A DNA stretch of 64,000 bases from Sipunculus nudus (taxonomy: Eukaryota > Annelida > Sipuncula > Golfingiida > Sipunculidae). Under the pieces are notes generated by a model that searched no databases, had not been told where the DNA came from, and saw only the letters and a program-made list of their open reading frames with translations. Position 1 is the stretch's first letter. Each line of letters starts with the position of its first letter. Position numbers and translations under genes: made by a program. The stretch spans positions 35,108,019 through 35,172,018 of the forward strand of contig CM049306.1 of NCBI GenBank assembly GCA_026874595.1, in the 5' to 3' direction. Shown in pieces: positions 23,100 to 36,351 of the stretch.

Positions 23100-23745
23100 A
23101 ATTTCATGTTTGTTTCCAAGGGCAGTATTTAAAGATGAACTGTCGCAGAACCAAGTTTGTTTCTATGTTAAAAATGGAGTGCTCATGCGTAAATGACGAC
23201 CGCCTGATATGATGAGTGGGCCATCAAACATCAAATAGTAATGCCCAAAAGCTTTCGCAATGAAATTCTAAGCACTGCACATGTGGCTCCTTTGTCTGGC
23301 CATTTAGGTATAAATAAAACTGATCAGAAAGTTAGTACACACTTATATTGGCCTAACCTCAGGTAAGATGTTGTACAATATTGTAAATCATGCCATACAT
23401 GCCAGATGGTAGGCAAGCCCAATCAGAATCCTCCTAAGGCCCCACTTAGGCCTATTCCTGCTTTCAAGAAACCATTCAGTATGATTATTGTTGACTGTGA
23501 TGGACCACAGCCAAAAACAAAATATGGACATGAATACTTGCCGACAATTATGTGCGCATCTACCAGGTTCCCTAAGGCAATACCATTGCGCAAAATTAAT
23601 GCCAAAGTGTTGTCAAAGCTCTACCAAGTTTTTTACAACTTTTTGATTGCCAAAATCCGTCCAGTCTGACCAAGGGTCTAATTTTATGTCTGGCTTATTC
23701 CAGCAAGTTATGCTTGAGCTAGGTATAAAACAGTACAGCTAGCTC
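23100..23745 (+). pseudogene. Integrase remnant, cut off in catalytic core
   Basis: Order seen: CFYVKNGVLMRK then a TGA where the family has Trp (23,193); a zinc-binding HHCC domain with H in STAHVAPLSGHLG and C in YCKSCHTC, split by a TAA before DVVQYC; then the core. The first catalytic Asp is in MIIVDC (about 23,490) and the second in VQSDQGSNFM (about 23,656-23,685), which needs a frame change from 23,406-23,669. The third catalytic residue, Glu, lies beyond the break at about 23,745. The enzyme would have inserted element cDNA into the genome. Dead copy. Confidence 0.85.
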
Positions 23746-23873
23746 ATCGGATTACGTCACATGTTTACGTTTAAGTTATATTTTTTTCGTGTATGTCAGT
23801 TGTTGCTTTTTGTGTCTTCTCTTTAGTTTAATATCATATTTTTTTTTTAATGTGATTTTGTTCCCTGTCTTAT

Positions 23874-25896
23874 CATCTGCTTCCCGTAAAAACATCAGCT
23901 TCTGTTAAGGCCAATTGCTTCCTTAAAAACCACCAGTAAACCATCTGCTTTCTTTAAACCATCAGTAGACCATCTGCTTCCTGACAAACCATCAGTAAAT
24001 CATCTGCTTCTGGATAAATCATCAGTAAACCATTTGCTCCTGGATAAACCATCAGTAAACCATCTGTTTCTGAGTTAAGCATCCGTTAAGCATCTGTTTC
24101 CTCATAAACCAAAAGGAGCCTCTGCTTCCTGATAAATCATCAGTTAACCATCTGCTTCCTGACAAACCATCGGTATACCATCTGCTTCCTGATAAACCAT
24201 CCGGAAAACCTTCTGCTCCCTGATAAACCATCAGTAAACAATCTGCTTCCTGATAAACCATTAGTAAACAATCTGCTTCCTCACAAACAATCCGTAAATC
24301 ATCTGCTTCCTGACAAAGCATCAGTTAATCATCTGCCTTTGGATAAACCATCAGTAGACCATCTGCTTCCTGACAAACCATCAGTAAATCATCTGCTTCC
24401 AGATTACTCATCAGTAAACCATCTGCTCCCTAATAAACCATAAGTAGATCTCCTTCCTGATAAACCATCAGTTAACTATCTGCTCCCTGATAAACAATCA
24501 GTAAACAATCTGCTTTCTGATAAACCATCAGTAGACCATCTGCTTCCTGACAAACCATCAGTAAATCATCTGCTTCCGGATAAATCATCAGTAAACCATC
24601 TGCTCCTGGATAAACTATTAGTGAACCATCTGTTTCCGAGTAAAGCATCCGTTAACCACCTGCTTCCTGATAAACCATCAGTAAACAATCTGCTTACTGA
24701 TAACCCATCAGTAAACCATCTGATCCCTGATAAACTCTCAGTTTACCATCTGCTCCCTGATAAACTCTCAGTGAACCATCTGCTCCCTGATAAACCATCA
24801 GTAAACCATCTGCTCCCTGATAAACCATCAGTAAACCATTTGCTTCCGGATAAACCATCAGTAAACCATCTGCTTCCGGATAAATCATCAGTAAACCATC
24901 TGCTTCCGGATAAATCATCAGTTAACCATCTGCTCCCTGATAAACTCTCAGTTAACCATCTGCTCCCTGATAAACCATCAGTAAACCATCTGCTCCCTGA
25001 TAAACCATCAGTAAACCATTTGCTTCCTGACAAACCATCAGTAAACAATCTGCTTCCTGATAAACCATCAGTAAACAATCTGCTTCCTGATAAACCATCA
25101 GTTAGCAATCTGCTCCCTGATAAACCATCAGTAAACAATCTGCTTCCTGATAAACCATCAGTAAACAATCTGCTTCCTGATAAACCATCAGTAAACAATC
25201 TGTTCCCTGATAAACCATCAGTAAACAATCTGCTTCCTGATAAACCATCAGTAAACAGTCTGCTTCCTGATAAACCATAAGTAAACAATCTGCTCCCTGA
25301 TAAATCATCAGTAAATCATCTGATCCCTGATTAACCATCAGTAAACCATCTGATCCCTGATAAACCATCAGTAAAAAATCTGCTCCCTGATAAACCATCA
25401 GTAAACAATCTGCTCCCTGATAAACTCTCAGTTAACCATCTGCTCCCTGATAAACTCTCAGTTAACCATCTGCTCCCTGATAAACTCTCAGTTAACCATC
25501 TGCTCCCTGATAAACCATCAGTAAACCATCTGCTCCCTAATAAACCATCCGTTAACCATCTGCTCCCTGATAAACCATCAGTAAACCATCTGCTCCCTGA
25601 TAAACCATCAGAAAACCATCTGCTTCCTGATAAACCATCAGTAAACAATCTGCTCCCTGATAAACCATCAGTAAATCATCTGCTCCCTGATAAACCATCC
25701 GTAAACAATCTGCTTTCTGATAAACCATCAGTAAACAATCTGCTCCCTGATAAACCATCAGTAAAAAATCTGCTCCCTGATAAACCATCAGTAAACAATC
25801 TGTTCCCTGATAAACCATCAGTAAACCATCTGATCCCTGATAAACTGTCAGTTAACCATCTGCTTCTTGATAAAATATCAGTAAACCACCTGATTT
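23874..25896. repeat. 30-bp satellite array, ~67 copies
   Basis: Monomer close to CCATCTGCTCCCTGATAAAC followed by CATCAGTAAA, 30 bp, over about 2,020 bp. Edges are diverged and the centre (24,700-25,850) is the most uniform. Recurrent variants are CTTCC for CTCCC, AACAATC for AACCATC, CTCTCAGTT for CATCAGTA and CCGGAT for CCTGAT. As 30 is a multiple of 3, a stop-free frame in one unit stays open. The plus frame 24,621-25,280 has 22 decapeptides near SVNHLLPDKP. Two minus frames are also open, so openness alone does not argue for coding. Confidence 0.95.
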
Positions 25897-28800
25897 TGCT
25901 TTAGTTATCTGCTTCTTGTTATCCATCGATTTTAGGCGATACACCTTCCGGACGTGTAACAAACTGAAATTCTTCTTTTTTGTTACAATGTCTAGATTTG
26001 AATTTTTACATTTCGGTCATAGTAAATGCTCACAATGCATCAATTTAGCAATTTGTTTGCTTAATCAAGAGGAAAAAATAAAATGTCTTCTTTTTTATAT
26101 ATACTGAAAATAAATGTTTACTCTTTATCAGTTATACTTAGGTGCACATTTTAATACACAAGGCAGATATATATCAAGGCCATTTATGTGATTATTGATC
26201 CCACTTGAATGCTTTTTGTAAAATTTAAATTCAACCTATGAATAAGATCAGCATGAACTATCACAGTGTTAAGGTATCTTATAATTAAGGTCAATATCCC
26301 AATTAAGACGCAGAACATTCACTATACATCCAAAAGACCTTGGCCATTTGTGTGCATGTTTTAAAATTTATTTGTTTAATCAGATTCGAGGTTCCACAAA
26401 GATGTATGTATCAGTACAACTTCGTTAAGTTCCTATTCTACTGCAGAGCGAAACGAATGTTGTAACATATACGAATAAATGTAACTAAATCTGGTTTATC
26501 TTTTCATTTCCGAGTCATAAACCATTGTTTTCTTTAAATTATTTTTTTTCAGCTAGGTTTTAGTATACTTGTATGTGTGACAGGTTATTTCCCAGGGGCA
26601 AATGTTTCCGACTTTTGTCAAATGAAAAGTTGTACTTAAGTAGAAAAGTTATATTGGTTATAAAATTAGTGGTAAAAAATCCGCAGATTTGCCAAAACGG
26701 AAGATAGTGTAAAGTAACCTTATAAAAGTGATCCAGTTGCCTATAAGCAGGAAATTGTGCAAATTATGTTGCGGCAGCCCGGACCTTGGAAAAAAACAGT
26801 AAAGCGGAACCACACCACAATGAAAACCACAATTTAAATAAGGATATCTTTGCCGTTTTCGTATGTCAAGTCGCGTATGATTTTTTTTTAAACGCCGTAT
26901 AAAGCAAACGTGCACCTTACAGTTAACAAAATAAAATAATAAAAATTAACAATTTCTCATACATATTTCTCATCTTGGCCCATATAATCAGATTGGAACC
27001 TACAAAACACACTTCTTTATGAATAGAAAAACGAGTATGTCAAATATATGTATAACTAACAAAATTGTAACAGCAACAGGCAGCAAGCAACGATTTTTGT
27101 CCTCATTCAGTCTGGTATTGTGTAAGAATGATAAATATGTTAGGCGTAAGGATTTTCTCATCTGTAGTGGTCCCATACATACAGTTTTATGAGAACGGAT
27201 GTATTTATCTTGACGACAAAAGCATTGTTTTTTACCGGATTCCTCCAAGGGACGGATATTAGACACTTGAAAAAATAAATCGATAGAACAAAACTATATA
27301 CAAAATAAAATCTTAATGGAAGAGAATAAGAGCTGCAAAAGGAGATTGCAAAATGGTGCAGGGAAGATTTATAACTATAAGGTTAGGTCTGTAACAGCGG
27401 ATGAAAAAAGGAGCATAAAACTCACTTTAAAAAACAAAGTACGATGAGAAAGTCACTTAAGCACACTATAGGGAAATGAGTTTAATAAAGGATTGCTATG
27501 GAGCAACTTTCTAAATTCTTCAAACCCTTAGTATTTTAACTTAATTCAGTGTGAGTATTTTAAATGTTATGATATTACCATCCCTGAAATCCGGAAAAAC
27601 CTATTTTACACAACACGGTCAATATTTTTAACATACACTCGCACTGTACACTAAATACATGTACTCCTAATGGTGATATTTGCAGGTGTCTAAGTTCATG
27701 CTTATTAACATACTAGTCTCTCTCTCACGCAAGGTCATACAAGTTTAATTGAGATGACATGTAAAATATTGGGATGAGCGGAGATTTCAATGATATGAAA
27801 ATCAATTACTAGGTAATTAGATACGGAGAATCAAATTTACCATGTCCAAAGGGCTATGATGCATATCGTGGCCATTGCGGTATATGTAATGGATGAGAGA
27901 GGTTCTCAATTCTCAATTTCTTCTCCTTTTGTACTTTGCGCCTAAAATTTATCATACTCAGCTAACGGGACAGTTTTATGGAAGGAGTGTTCCAAATCAC
28001 TTATACCGGTCTATCTGTCCGTTGTTCTACATGTAAATCAGTCTGTCAGTCTGTTTATATTCTTTGTAAATGGGACCGCTATATACTTCTTACCGTAGGT
28101 ATGTTTTTTTATATTTGCTTTAGAGATTACATTATGTTGCGAGTGTTAGTTCTCCATTTATATTTTATGAAAGAGCAGCGGTTTCAAGTGTTTCATAACA
28201 ACATACATGCGATAATTGCATAAACCTGTGACAGTTGTAGGCGTAATATGACATTAATGAGAAATACTGGTGATGACATCATTTTCAGTAGTGAAGTATA
28301 GAGTATCAACTATTCTACACTTCATTCTTCACTCTGAGTGCTGTTTTTTTATGCTTTCTAGGATCGTGGATACTTATATACGCTATATATAGCAAATTCT
28401 ACATTGTTTACTGGACACCCCCTTGGTATTTTACGTTAGCAATGTTACGGAAGTGTGTAACTACATCGGTTTACCAGGGTCACAAGTTAAGCTCTTTCTT
28501 TCCTTAAGAGGACATTCGTGTGAAGGAGGTTTTTAAGCAGGTCTTTACCATTAGAAACAAAATGACATCAAGAACATTAATATTTACACACTTTATTATA
28601 GATAAACTTTCAACACTGCTTTCGTCATCTTTAATACTATACTTTTTTGCAGATAGACTTAACCTATAATCTTTGCACCATGTTGTAGCCCATTAACTAT
28701 ATGATGCATCAGGGTTTAAACTTTATTCGAAAAGTAAGAGTTAGCAGGGCTTTCATTCGTAGATTTCGCAGGGAAACCAGATCAATGTACTTTGGTGCTC

Positions 28801-30927
28801 GAGTTAGTCATATGTAGAGTAAAAGATATAAATATATTACGATACTAGGAAGCTGCGAGTGAATTTAAAACTGTCCAAAATATTACTAGAATCAACCATT
28901 TTAATTAAAAAAATATCGACCTTACCATCATCTTGATCACCTGCATCACATTTCATGTGTTATAACTGTTCCATAATGTTAATGTAGTACTCAACAAGTA
29001 TGATGTTGCCTGTTGATTGCATTTTCAATACGACTTATCTTTATTTGGAAGTAAAGTTTTAAAATCTAATAAATTGTTTACAATGTCTTGATTGTCAATA
29101 GTTGTTAATTTCTGTTCTAGTGTTCAGTTTGTCAATGTGTTTTCTTAATATATCTTTCACTACAGAGCTCGAGTTTTCCCATATCAGTACCTGTTCACAT
29201 GGTACATTTTCAGTATATACTCAATTGTTTTATTAAGGCTGTAAGATGAACTTAACGATGTTGATAATAAATTAAAGAGTTAAAGAGTTGTAAAATCCAA
29301 CGTGATGAGTTGAAAAAATTGATTCAGAAAAACACCTCTGTTCAAGCTGATAGTTTTCCTATATTAATAGGTCCTCTTGGGTACATAGATATTTTTTTTG
29401 CTCAACAGGATAAAGCAAATTATTGTCTTAATTGTTTATTTTATAAATGTTTCATTAACAAAACTATTGTATAATTAACAGACAGGGTAATAAAAAGAGG
29501 GATGCCGCGGTATGTTTATCTTGTGTTTCATTCAGAGGTAAAACAAGATGCAGATATATGTAAGCTGCAAGCATGTTCATTTTTTTTCAGAGGTCCATTT
29601 ATTACAATGGAGGATGTGACAATAATGTTGTATTTATTTCATAATGCATGTGAAAACTGTCCTCTCCTGTACAAATATCGGTAAACCCAACAATATAAAT
29701 CAAGGGATTGCAAGCTACGACATGTACAGATTTCCATATTTCTTTAACTCAGTAAAACTGAATAGTTTATCATAGTAATTATGTTAAATTTTATCATTAA
29801 CACAGTCAGCCCAATGAGTAAGAGCATATGTTTGCCCATATAAAATAAATTGTTAAATGCTGTAAAATGGATCAGGTTTCAACAAAACCAAGTATGGATG
29901 CAGACTTATTACTAGACTAAGGTCGTAATTAATTAGAACTTTTTTTTCAATTAAATAGACAGGCCATGCGGAGTGCATGTGCCAAATTTAGTGCTTGTAT
30001 CACCAACTGAAGTATTCTGCACTTATCTGCTGTACTATAAAAATTGCATTGGGGGGGGGCGCATGATGATTGTCTGAAGTGCCAATTCTCGAGTTTATTG
30101 ATAAAATAACCCTGGCTAGGGTCTGAACCACAATGATGTACATAGGAAAACTATCCAGAAATGCACAATATCGAAGGGAGTATTGCGAGCCTTTGTTTTC
30201 TCATCAGAATTAGAGCATCCCACGATCGCGTTTCAAGGACAGGTGATCTATGATTCCCCTCTCCCTGAAGATGGACACAGTTCCCTGTGCGTCGCGATAC
30301 GAAGTGTAATATCCCGTGAGAACCATTGTCTTTGGTTAAGTATTCCGTATTGGGTTATTTAGCCGGCTATATTACCGGCTTATCTTTTAAGATGGCCGTT
30401 CGTTGAAAAAGGGGATATCGTCTATCTTCCATTATGTTCTCACAAGATAACCTCGGGGATTATTTATTATTATATATTATTGTTATACTGCATGATTTAC
30501 CGGTCATACAGCATCAGTTTCCAGCTGTTATTTAATCCAAGACAAAACGTCTCATGAATCCTATTCTTGAATCTCCAGGTTTTTGGAAAATTGATCCCCA
30601 TATATGGGAGAGTTTTACTTTCTTTACTTGCCTTCGAGTCACCATTGAGTTAACTGTGAATGGCTTTAAAACAAGTGGTCCGATGCCTTTAAAGACATTC
30701 GAATGTTCCATTACGTTATTTCCCTGGGGTGGATATAAACCATCGTAAATTTAAACCAATATGTATCTGAGAAAAATATCAGTATATTGTACTGGTTGGC
30801 GTAAACCAGGTGTCCTTGGAGAGTTCTTTAAGTATGTTTGTCCCTTGATTTATCTCACCCTGCTACAGCTTGTATGAGAAGAGAAAATTCACAGGGTATA
30901 AAAATATGAAGAATCGCCCAGTCGCAC

Positions 30928-30928
<1 letters not shown>
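25897..30928. other. Intergenic, nothing recognised
   Basis: Five kilobases of AT-rich DNA without a frame over 90 codons, an array or a recognisable element end. Short T/A runs only. Confidence 0.5.
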
Positions 30929-30978
<50 letters not shown>

Positions 30979-30983
30979 ATATA
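30929..30983. repeat. (TA)n microsatellite
   Basis: TA run with a single phase slip (TTATAT). The 71-codon frame across it is an artefact. Confidence 0.95.
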
Positions 30984-33255
30984 CTTAATGCATTATGTTT
31001 GAAAATAAAGTTTATCAGGAAAATGCATCTTCGCCAGTGGCTTCAATTAACACACATACACACACACTCATACACATATATATAATACTCAAATTAAAAA
31101 TATTACAATTAAGTAAAAGGTTTAAGAAAATAAGGTATTATGTTTTCAGTATGTGTTATATAATATTTCATAGTAAACTCATCAATGGAAACAAAGTCTA
31201 CAATTCTATTAGTAATATATTTCATTGCAATATATAGATACTATTCTTTGAATAGTAGGGGAGGGATAATTAAATAGACCATCCCCCCCCCCTTGCAAAA
31301 AAGGGGGCATATACACCCCTATCCCCAATAATGATGCCCCTGATCTTCGATAATTGTTCTGTGAGAATGTCACATTGAATAATATTACTTATCTAGCAGC
31401 AGGAGAAACGTGACGTTGTTTACTTGGAACCCAGGTGTACTTTCTAATTAGATTAAGCGAGTAAGCAAAGTAGAGAGTCCAGACATGTAATTATCATGAA
31501 ACGACTTTAACCAACATTTTGCGTTACTTTACTTGTAATACTAGTTTTAATCTGACTTCTTTGGCTTCTTTTCAAAGCTCCTTTCTCACCTGCCTGTAAC
31601 ATTATATTTAGAATATCAGGTTCTGTGTTATGGGATAGAAAAAGAGTCGCGGCCATGTGGAGCATTCGGTTTCAGTTCTTTGCAATGAGATTCAGTTCAT
31701 TACAGAAATTGAACGAGAAGTATTTTTTTTCTTATCGTTGGAATAGGTTACTTTCATTCACTGGATGTGGTCATCAGATTCCTTGGGAATAAAAGCAATA
31801 GGAACCTGAGGATCATGAGAAGTTTTAATAAGACTTATATCCATAGATGGAGCGCGTGCCTCCGCCAACCGATCAGACAATGTGTATTTCGTTTGTTACA
31901 AAACGTATTATCACTTAAAATGAAGTCAATTCATTGAAGTTAATGTTTTTTTTTTAATATCCTGCCAAATGATATCGAATTCAGTTCTCTCCTTCAGCCA
32001 CCTGAGCACCAGAGCAGGAGTTTATATAAGTACACATGGGACAAATGTATCTGTATTGAGATCGAGGTCAGTTATAAACTTCAACCACGAGATCCAATAA
32101 AGTGTCATCAAACTTTCTCCACATTATCTTCCAATATGTCAAACATAAAGGCAAATATAACAAGAGAAGTACTCATTTTACACTAACTTTGTACCAAATC
32201 ACTTTGATTGATATGATGATTATATATTACTTTAGATCTTGTATTAAACATACTGTTATTGACGCAAATAAGTTGTACCCAGTGAGTTTGAAAAGAACAA
32301 ACAATATTAGAAGAATAAGCCACCTTTAAGTATAATGATGTATTTACATATAATAAAAATAGTTTTATCAATCCCTCAATAAAATAAAACGGGACTAGGG
32401 ATAGGGATTATGGCAAACAAATACTTAAGCCCTAAATTCACAGAGAACAGACTACGGAGAACAGTTATTATATATTTTGGAAGAAAACTACTGATCGTAT
32501 TAAATCGAGTTTACATTGTACATGTAGAGGACTTGTGTTATTTGCTGCATAACACACAAGAATAAATTGCATCTTCTGGTCGGTTTTCGATCCCTCCGTA
32601 TTCATTTCATACCACCTGAGGATATTCAGTTTAAGTTTCTTCTAAATACATAAAGAAGTATTTTGATGTACCTATTGCAGCTGTATACGTCTTCCCATTT
32701 TCGCTTGTCTGCGTTGATATATCTCTTTTCAGTGTGCTTTTGTATCCATTGCTGAAGAAGATTGTCCTAAGCGATTGAAGGTTTGTGGAATTGTTGGACA
32801 TGAACCTCCCATTTAAAAAATATGCAGGCCCTATGAGGTGGTCATCCGGTACATCGTACCCGAGCCCAATGGGCCCGGGGGGAGCGAACCGAAAGGAATT
32901 TCCTTTAGAACAAAATAATATGTATGAAAATGTAGAATTTTCAGTTTTTATTTTGGCTTATATAAATTTTATTTAAGGGAGCTTGAGATGGCCCGTGAAC
33001 CTCAGGTGTGACTTATAGGGCACCTAAAGGTTTTCGAAAATATCTCGTTTGTCGTTTGAGAAGCGTTTATGCGTGGAGTTTTTAATAGAAATTGACAAAA
33101 GGGATCTAAAGGGCCCTGATCGGCCATGAATTTTCTATAAGGCCCAATGAAATGTTTGAAAAAGTAAAAGACTCATATGGTTTTGATTTAAGCTCAAGAG
33201 ATTCTAATAGGGCATAAGAATATGGTCAGAAATGCGGAAGTCATGTCGTCTTTTG

Positions 33256-33256
<1 letters not shown>
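30984..33256. other. Intergenic, nothing recognised
   Basis: A CACACA-rich step follows the TA tract and a C10/G5 pair lies near 31,285-31,306. No gene or element supported. Confidence 0.45.
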
Positions 33257-33320
<64 letters not shown>

Positions 33321-33327
33321 ATATATA
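33257..33327. repeat. (TA)n microsatellite
   Basis: About 35 AT steps with one TTT interruption near 33,306. Confidence 0.95.
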
Positions 33328-35926
33328 ATAACAGGCCTGATGATTAAGTCTTATTTGTCTTAAATTGTATAAGCCATTTTATATAGGTTTTAATCCGGTG
33401 GTTCTAATGGCCCGGGTGGACCATGAGATCTTAACGCCCATTAGAATATATGAACATGTAGAAACTCCGAAGTGATGGGACATGTTGGTAACGAGTATTT
33501 CAAAATGGCCACGCAAATCTTTCTGACTGATGTCTAGTACAACGAACTTCCATGGAAGAATTTAACTAAAATTAACATTGTTTTTCTTTCATTCTACAGG
33601 GCTCGCAGGCCCGTGGAAAGCGTACCATTTTGTTCCAGAAGTATATCCCTTTTTAATAATTAAGATATATCCTTTTACTCACGAATATCATATTCATGTT
33701 ATAAATAATTTTTTTTGTAAATTTAATGTTTCTGTAAATAGAATTATTCATGAGACAACATTAAAGTTATTGATGCATGAAGAATATCCAGTGGAGATGC
33801 CCTCTTTTAACTAATCGTTTTGGGCGCTTTACTCTGCGCCATTTTGTTTATAAATCCCGTGTTACTAGATATGCATGCTTTATATAATGTCGACGATCAA
33901 TTTCGAATACTGTTTATTATTTTTGTGACAAGTCAGGTATTGATGCGCTTGGGATGCCAAGAGTCAAATTCATACAAGCAAATACAGGCCTGGTCTTTCA
34001 TTTTTACATGTTGTAATATCACGCATTTCGAGTTTCCTTAGACAGCAAACAAGACGTTGACGGTTGCTTCGATCTGTTTAGTGGAACATGATGCATGCTG
34101 ATATACGTAAACCGTGAGATACTGTATTAAAAAAAAAAAGAAAACGAACTTTTTACAGAATCACGGAAGTCATCCATGCAGCTTCTACTGCCGATCAAAC
34201 ACCTGTTATTTTGGACTTATTTTGGACTATAGGGGCCTGGTCAACTAAATATCTAAGAATCCGACGAATCTGCACACACCTTGGCTGCGGCGGTTAGTAG
34301 TGATCTATCAAACTATTTTAACCATTATGATGTTCCTGTAAATATTTTTCATCTCCCAATTTTCAATTGGTTTTGTCGTTATTGTTAAATCTATTGTTGT
34401 TGATGGTATATATAGTATGAGAGGCGGAAACGGTAATGTGGGTAACCTGTTGTACGTTGCTAGCCTTTAGGGTACAGGGCTAAGACCTTTTATCTCGGTA
34501 GATACATGAAAGCATATACATAAGTATATACATGAAAATATATATGGCATAAAATGGAGAAAAACATAGCATGTCTCTCTTATAATTCATTTTTTGTAGT
34601 AGTACCGTTTCCATAACTAGATAGCCTCGGGTTTAAAGCGAAAACAGATCTGAAAAAAAATCCGAAAAACAGATTGTTCATAATAACGAGGACAGGGGAG
34701 TGGGCCAAAAACGGTTTTTTGTACTGCCTCGAAAAAAAATCACTCAGAGATCCTGAAAATATGGACCAAATATGATGAGCGACCCGCACTATCTGGGTGG
34801 ACAGGATATATCAGTGACGAGTATTTATTAATAACCTACTTTTTATTTATAAAAACATTTACCAGGTATTTTCGGTCAACTGGGTTTAACTCAATGTTGA
34901 TGTATGCAGGTTAACAAAAACACTACCCAACCTTCATGAACGGGAAATATCAGTGGTGAACATTAATTCATAACTTACCTTTTTATTTGTAATACCATTT
35001 TCAAACTCTTGGTCGTTAAACTCAAATATTCAGGTATGTAGTTTAATAATCAGCAGATAAATTTGGCGTGGAAGTTTATTTTATGTTTCCGTGACATCTT
35101 TGTCTGTCATGAATACACCTTATCCACAATCATGCACACCGTATCGGTTATCTTGCTGGGTTCGGGTCCTTTGAGCTAGCATTGCTGGTTTTGTTAATTG
35201 AAGGCAGATACATACTGTAATTGGCTTCATATTAACAAGGCTTCATTTTGAATGGTTTGCGATGGTTTAATTTTCGCGATTGCACCAGAATCTATTAAAT
35301 CGAAGTACAATAATATTTACATTTATTATAAAATAAAAATAAATCCTACAATACCTCACTCACCTCACTACCTTATGGTCATCGTATTATAACCTCCCTC
35401 ATAATCGATGATTTGACAATAAGTGTTTGCATGAGAAGGTTGCGATACCATCCACAGATTAGGCTGTTGATTTGCAAACCGTGTTTTCAGAGGTGTGATA
35501 ACTAATTCATTTGAATCTGCAGATGCATCATACCCGGTACCCTTTTGTTCATCCTCGATTAAAGGGTTTCATACTCGAATATCGCGAAAATGAAACCCTC
35601 GCGAACAAAACGGCAACCACAGTACCACAGACACACATAGGAACCCCTTTTACGTTAATCATTAAATTTTGAGATGAAGCAATTAGCCTCTTTGCAAGTA
35701 TACAAGTGTACAAGCTAGGACCCGAACTGTTAGTTTTGATTACAGCCAACAGATATCTCTGGTGTGATGGAAAAAGTCTATTATATCGAACATCTAGCTT
35801 GTTCTCAGGTGTCAATGTCCGCCCACGGGTCCAAAAGGGAAAAGAGAAATTAAACCTTAACCAATTCCAGAAGAAAGTATCTTGTTTCCCCATATTTGCG
35901 AGACTGAGACTTCCTGCAATTTTAAG
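33328..35926. other. Intergenic, nothing recognised
   Basis: Frames at 33,578 and 33,820 are short and unrecognised. No repeat array seen. The 114-codon minus frame at 35,549-35,893 has no domain that I recognise. Confidence 0.4.
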
Positions 35927-36351
35927 CTTCTTCAGACTATCAAGTCTATGGATACGCTTTCACAGACCTTGAATCAATGACCCGCTCTCGCGGTTTTTTA
36001 ATGAATAATGAACAAGGACATTGAGCCAATCAGATAACCCGAGGAAACTTATTATATGCCCGTGCCTGGTGCGATGTTTCGATCAACATTTAGAATCACC
36101 GAGAAGGCATGGATAATAAAAAAAAATAATAACGCCATATAAACCTATCCCATTCCTGATATCTGTGTTCTTGTTCAGAAGGGGTGTGAATAGTGTATTG
36201 TTTGCGTTTGATTCTTCTTTATATTTGACTGGCAGTTTTGATATTGGCCCGAACACTTGCAGGTGTTCATTTCTCATGAAATAGACCCTGAGACGGTTCG
36301 CTGAAACAAGGTCTGTGAAAGCGTAGCCACGGACTTGGTAGTATGAAGATG
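35927..36351. mobile_element. Foldback element with ~65-bp inverted ends
   Basis: The left arm (35,927 to about 35,990) and the reverse complement of the right arm (about 36,287-36,351) share CTTCTTCA/CATCTTCA, CAAGTC, a perfect TACGCTTTCACAGACCTTG, then TCA and CCG-CTC-GG blocks. Arms are roughly 75-80% identical by eye. The ~300 bp between them is AT-rich and non-coding. No clear target duplication flanks it. Probably a non-autonomous DNA transposon or an inverted duplication. Confidence 0.6.

Larger units (their letters stand above)
20842..23745 (+). mobile_element. Ty3/Gypsy remnant, Gmr1-type domain order
   Basis: Coding remains run gag, linker, protease and then integrase on the plus strand, with no reverse transcriptase or RNase H between protease and integrase. 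In typical Ty3/Gypsy the order is PR-RT-RH-IN; PR-IN-RT-RH is the mark of Gmr1-type elements (established knowledge). The remnant stops inside the integrase core at about 23,745, after a GIKQY-like match, so RT and the 3' LTR are lost. At least six frameshifts or stops are seen. About 130 bp later a 30-bp satellite begins. Confidence 0.8.

Noticed and set aside
20842-23745. Internal deletion of RT as the reason for PR-IN adjacency
   Set aside because: The linker between protease and integrase reads as a continuous family-typical region, so Gmr1 order explains it better. Not fully excluded.
24694-25818. Minus-strand frames with DGLSGSRWFT and MVYQGADCLL repeats
   Set aside because: They mirror the 30-bp satellite. 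More than one frame is open, so the length says nothing about coding.
14851-25896. CRISPR-like arrays of 30-31 bp repeats
   Set aside because: The units are contiguous with no unique spacers, no cas-like genes are present and the DNA looks eukaryotic.
35549-35893. 114-codon minus-strand frame as a gene
   Set aside because: No motif or signal recognised, and it overlaps a plus frame of similar size.
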